From assembly GCA_963755495.1 (NCBI GenBank), contig CAVWJS010000004.1, positions 186,001 to 250,000 on the forward strand: a stretch of DNA of 64,000 bases, in the 5' to 3' direction. A program made the position numbers and the translations under genes. Positions within the stretch are counted from its first letter, which is position 1, and every line of letters starts with the position of its first letter. This DNA comes from Bog-473 sp963755495 (lineage in GTDB: Bacteria > Actinomycetota > Acidimicrobiia > Acidimicrobiales > RAAP-2). This document shows positions 62,908 to 64,000 of the stretch, piece by piece. The notes under the pieces are model-generated. The model did not search any database and had not been told where the DNA came from. It was given only the letters and a program-made list of their open reading frames with translations.

Positions 62908-63752
62908 ATGGCCAGAAGCTCTACGGGAAAGTCGGTCGCACGCGCCGCCGCCACAGGGGGAGGCACGTCCTATCGAGGACAAATGCCGGTCAACTGGTAC
63001 GCCGCGCTCGTCGTGATCGTGCTGATCGGCATCGGTTCGGTCGTCCTGGCCCGGTACAACTACACGCAAGTCGTCCTCGGCGGACGCCACCCATCGTCGG
63101 GCAGACCTGGCACGCCGCACTGGCGTTCGACATCTGCGGGACAACGCGAGCCCGCGCTCACCGCGACAGCCTCGGGCTCGACCCAATGGCCTGACCACCA
63201 CCGGGAGCGGAGTCTTGTTGATCGCGCCCAAGACGAGTAGCGAAGCCGGGAACAATGCCACCCTGGGCAAGTTCGCCTCGGAGTACGCAGCGGGTGACTC
63301 TGACCAACACCTCGGTGCACTACCCCGGCGGTGTGACCTACAAGAACGGCCAGAAGTGTGCCGCCGGGACGCCCGACGCCGGCAAGGTGGGGGTTGTGCG
63401 GGCGCGCTCGTGGACCCTTTCGACGGCGAGCCAAAAGAGCGGGAGTGAGACCAAGCTGGTCGGTGGCAAGTACACCTCGAAGCCGGCCGGTCTCAAGCTT
63501 CGCAATAGCCAACTGATAACCGTCGGGTTCGGACCGTCGACAAAGGCCCTGCCCAAGGTGCCCGTCGGCGACGGAAGTGGCTCTCCTCCAGGCGATCAAT
63601 GGCACCTCGGCTCCGGTGACGACGACCACCGCCGCGCCGACCACCCCACCACCGCGGCATCAGGCACGACCACGACCACGACAGCATCCGGGACGACGAC
63701 AACGACCAGCAAGTCGGCCACAACGACCACCACCGCCAAGTCGTCCGGCTAA
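62908..63752 (+). pseudogene. Membrane-anchored protein with Thr-rich tail, several frameshifts
   Basis: Starts at ATG 62908: a Ser/Ala-rich cytoplasmic part, then the membrane helix WYAALVVIVLIGIGSVVLAR. Further pieces lie in different frames: VGQTWHAALAFDICGTT, VLLIAPKTSSEAGNNATLGK, TLTNTSVHYPGGVTYKNGQK, SWTLSTASQKSGSETKLVGG, LRNSQLITVGFGPSTKALPK, ALLQAINGTSAPVTTTTAAP, and a Thr/Ser-rich end (TTTTTTASGTTTTTSK). Together they make one extracellular protein of about 270 residues with a single N-terminal anchor. At least four shifts are needed. Its last stop overlaps the next start, so operon spacing is preserved. Confidence 0.65.
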
Positions 63753-64000
63753 TGAAGGCGGTTGTCCTCGTGGGTGGCGAGGGGACCAGGCTTCGGCCCC
63801 TCACCCTGTCGACGCCCAAGCAGATGCTCCCGATCGTCGGGGTGCCGATGATCGAACGGGTGCTGGCACATCTGGCGTCGCACGGCGTGGACGAGGCAAT
63901 TCTTGTCGCTGGGCTATCTGCCGGACGCCTTCAAAGAGGCCTATCCGCGAGGGGCATGCCGACCGGCGTTCGGCTGACGTATGCCGTGGAGTCCGAACCG
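63752..64000 (+). CDS. Sugar nucleotidyltransferase, N-terminal part (cut by window end, frameshifted)
   Basis: Begins MKAVVLVGGEGTRLRPLTLS and TPKQMLPIVGVPMIERVL, the nucleotide-binding start of glucose-1-phosphate thymidylyl- or mannose-1-phosphate guanylyltransferases (GXGTRLRPLT, PKPML-like PKQML). Around 63903 an extra base hides LGYLPDAFKEAYPRG, and a second shift near 63950 returns to MPTGVRLTYAVESEP, where the window ends. These enzymes activate sugars for surface polysaccharides or glycolipids. The exact sugar cannot be told from the N-terminus. Confidence 0.8.
   Translation, partial: MKAVVLVGGEGTRLRPLTLSTPKQMLPIVGVPMIERVLAHLASHGVDEAILVAGLSAGRLQRGLSARGMPTGVRLTYAVESEP

Noticed and set aside
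1..64000. CRISPR arrays and rRNA genes
   Set aside because: No regularly spaced short repeats and no conserved rRNA blocks were seen on either strand.

Overview
The window reads as chromosomal DNA of a high-GC actinobacterium, most likely class Acidimicrobiia (or a relative known mainly from metagenomes). This is inferred from gene order and protein character: metG-tatD-(RlpA-like)-rsmA-ispE, glmU-prs-rplY-pth-mfd-(SurA-like)-mazG-eno-divIC-DUF501-ppx, a 32-residue bS22-type ribosomal protein, and frequent GTG/TTG starts with 4-base stop/start overlaps. No rRNA gene or CRISPR array was seen.

Positions 1-32.4 kb are mostly core genome. There is translation and isoprenoid metabolism (metG, tatD, rsmA, ispE), an MprAB-like two-component pair, tRNA-Gln, then nucleotide-sugar and PRPP synthesis (a short GlmU, Prs), L25, peptidyl-tRNA hydrolase, Mfd, a secreted foldase-like protein, MazG, enolase, a DivIC/FtsB-like protein, DUF501 and an Ppx/GppA phosphatase. 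A group of three glycosyltransferases follows (21.5-26.8 kb), then an aminotransferase, a GNAT acetyltransferase, an NlpC/P60 endopeptidase, a broken type-B carboxylesterase and a small membrane protein.

At 32.48 kb lies a tRNA with anticodon UAA that has a leucine-type D arm but only a short variable loop. Immediately beyond it the content becomes accessory: two nested IS3-family elements, small hypotheticals, a membrane protein with a helical-repeat tail, three cyclic-di-GMP genes within about 12 kb (one intact GGDEF-EAL bracketed by a 118-bp direct repeat, two disrupted), an SDR oxidoreductase, secreted hydrolases, a TetR regulator, a PadR-controlled drug-type ABC exporter with a visible operator, a resolvase remnant, a TrkA-type K+ channel and an IS110-family element. 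From about 57 kb the content is again ordinary: FxsA, SRPBCC, a MarR/hydrolase operon divergent from DoxX, a BTAD-type regulator, a membrane-anchored Thr-rich protein and the start of a sugar nucleotidyltransferase cut by the window end.

A striking overall feature is the number of open frames that continue cleanly in another frame after a 1-2 base shift (rsmA, one glycosyltransferase, carboxylesterase, membrane protein, two GGDEF genes, SRPBCC, BTAD protein, Thr-rich protein, nucleotidyltransferase). Because core genes such as rsmA are affected, many of these are probably sequencing or assembly indels rather than true pseudogenes, though this cannot be decided from the sequence alone.
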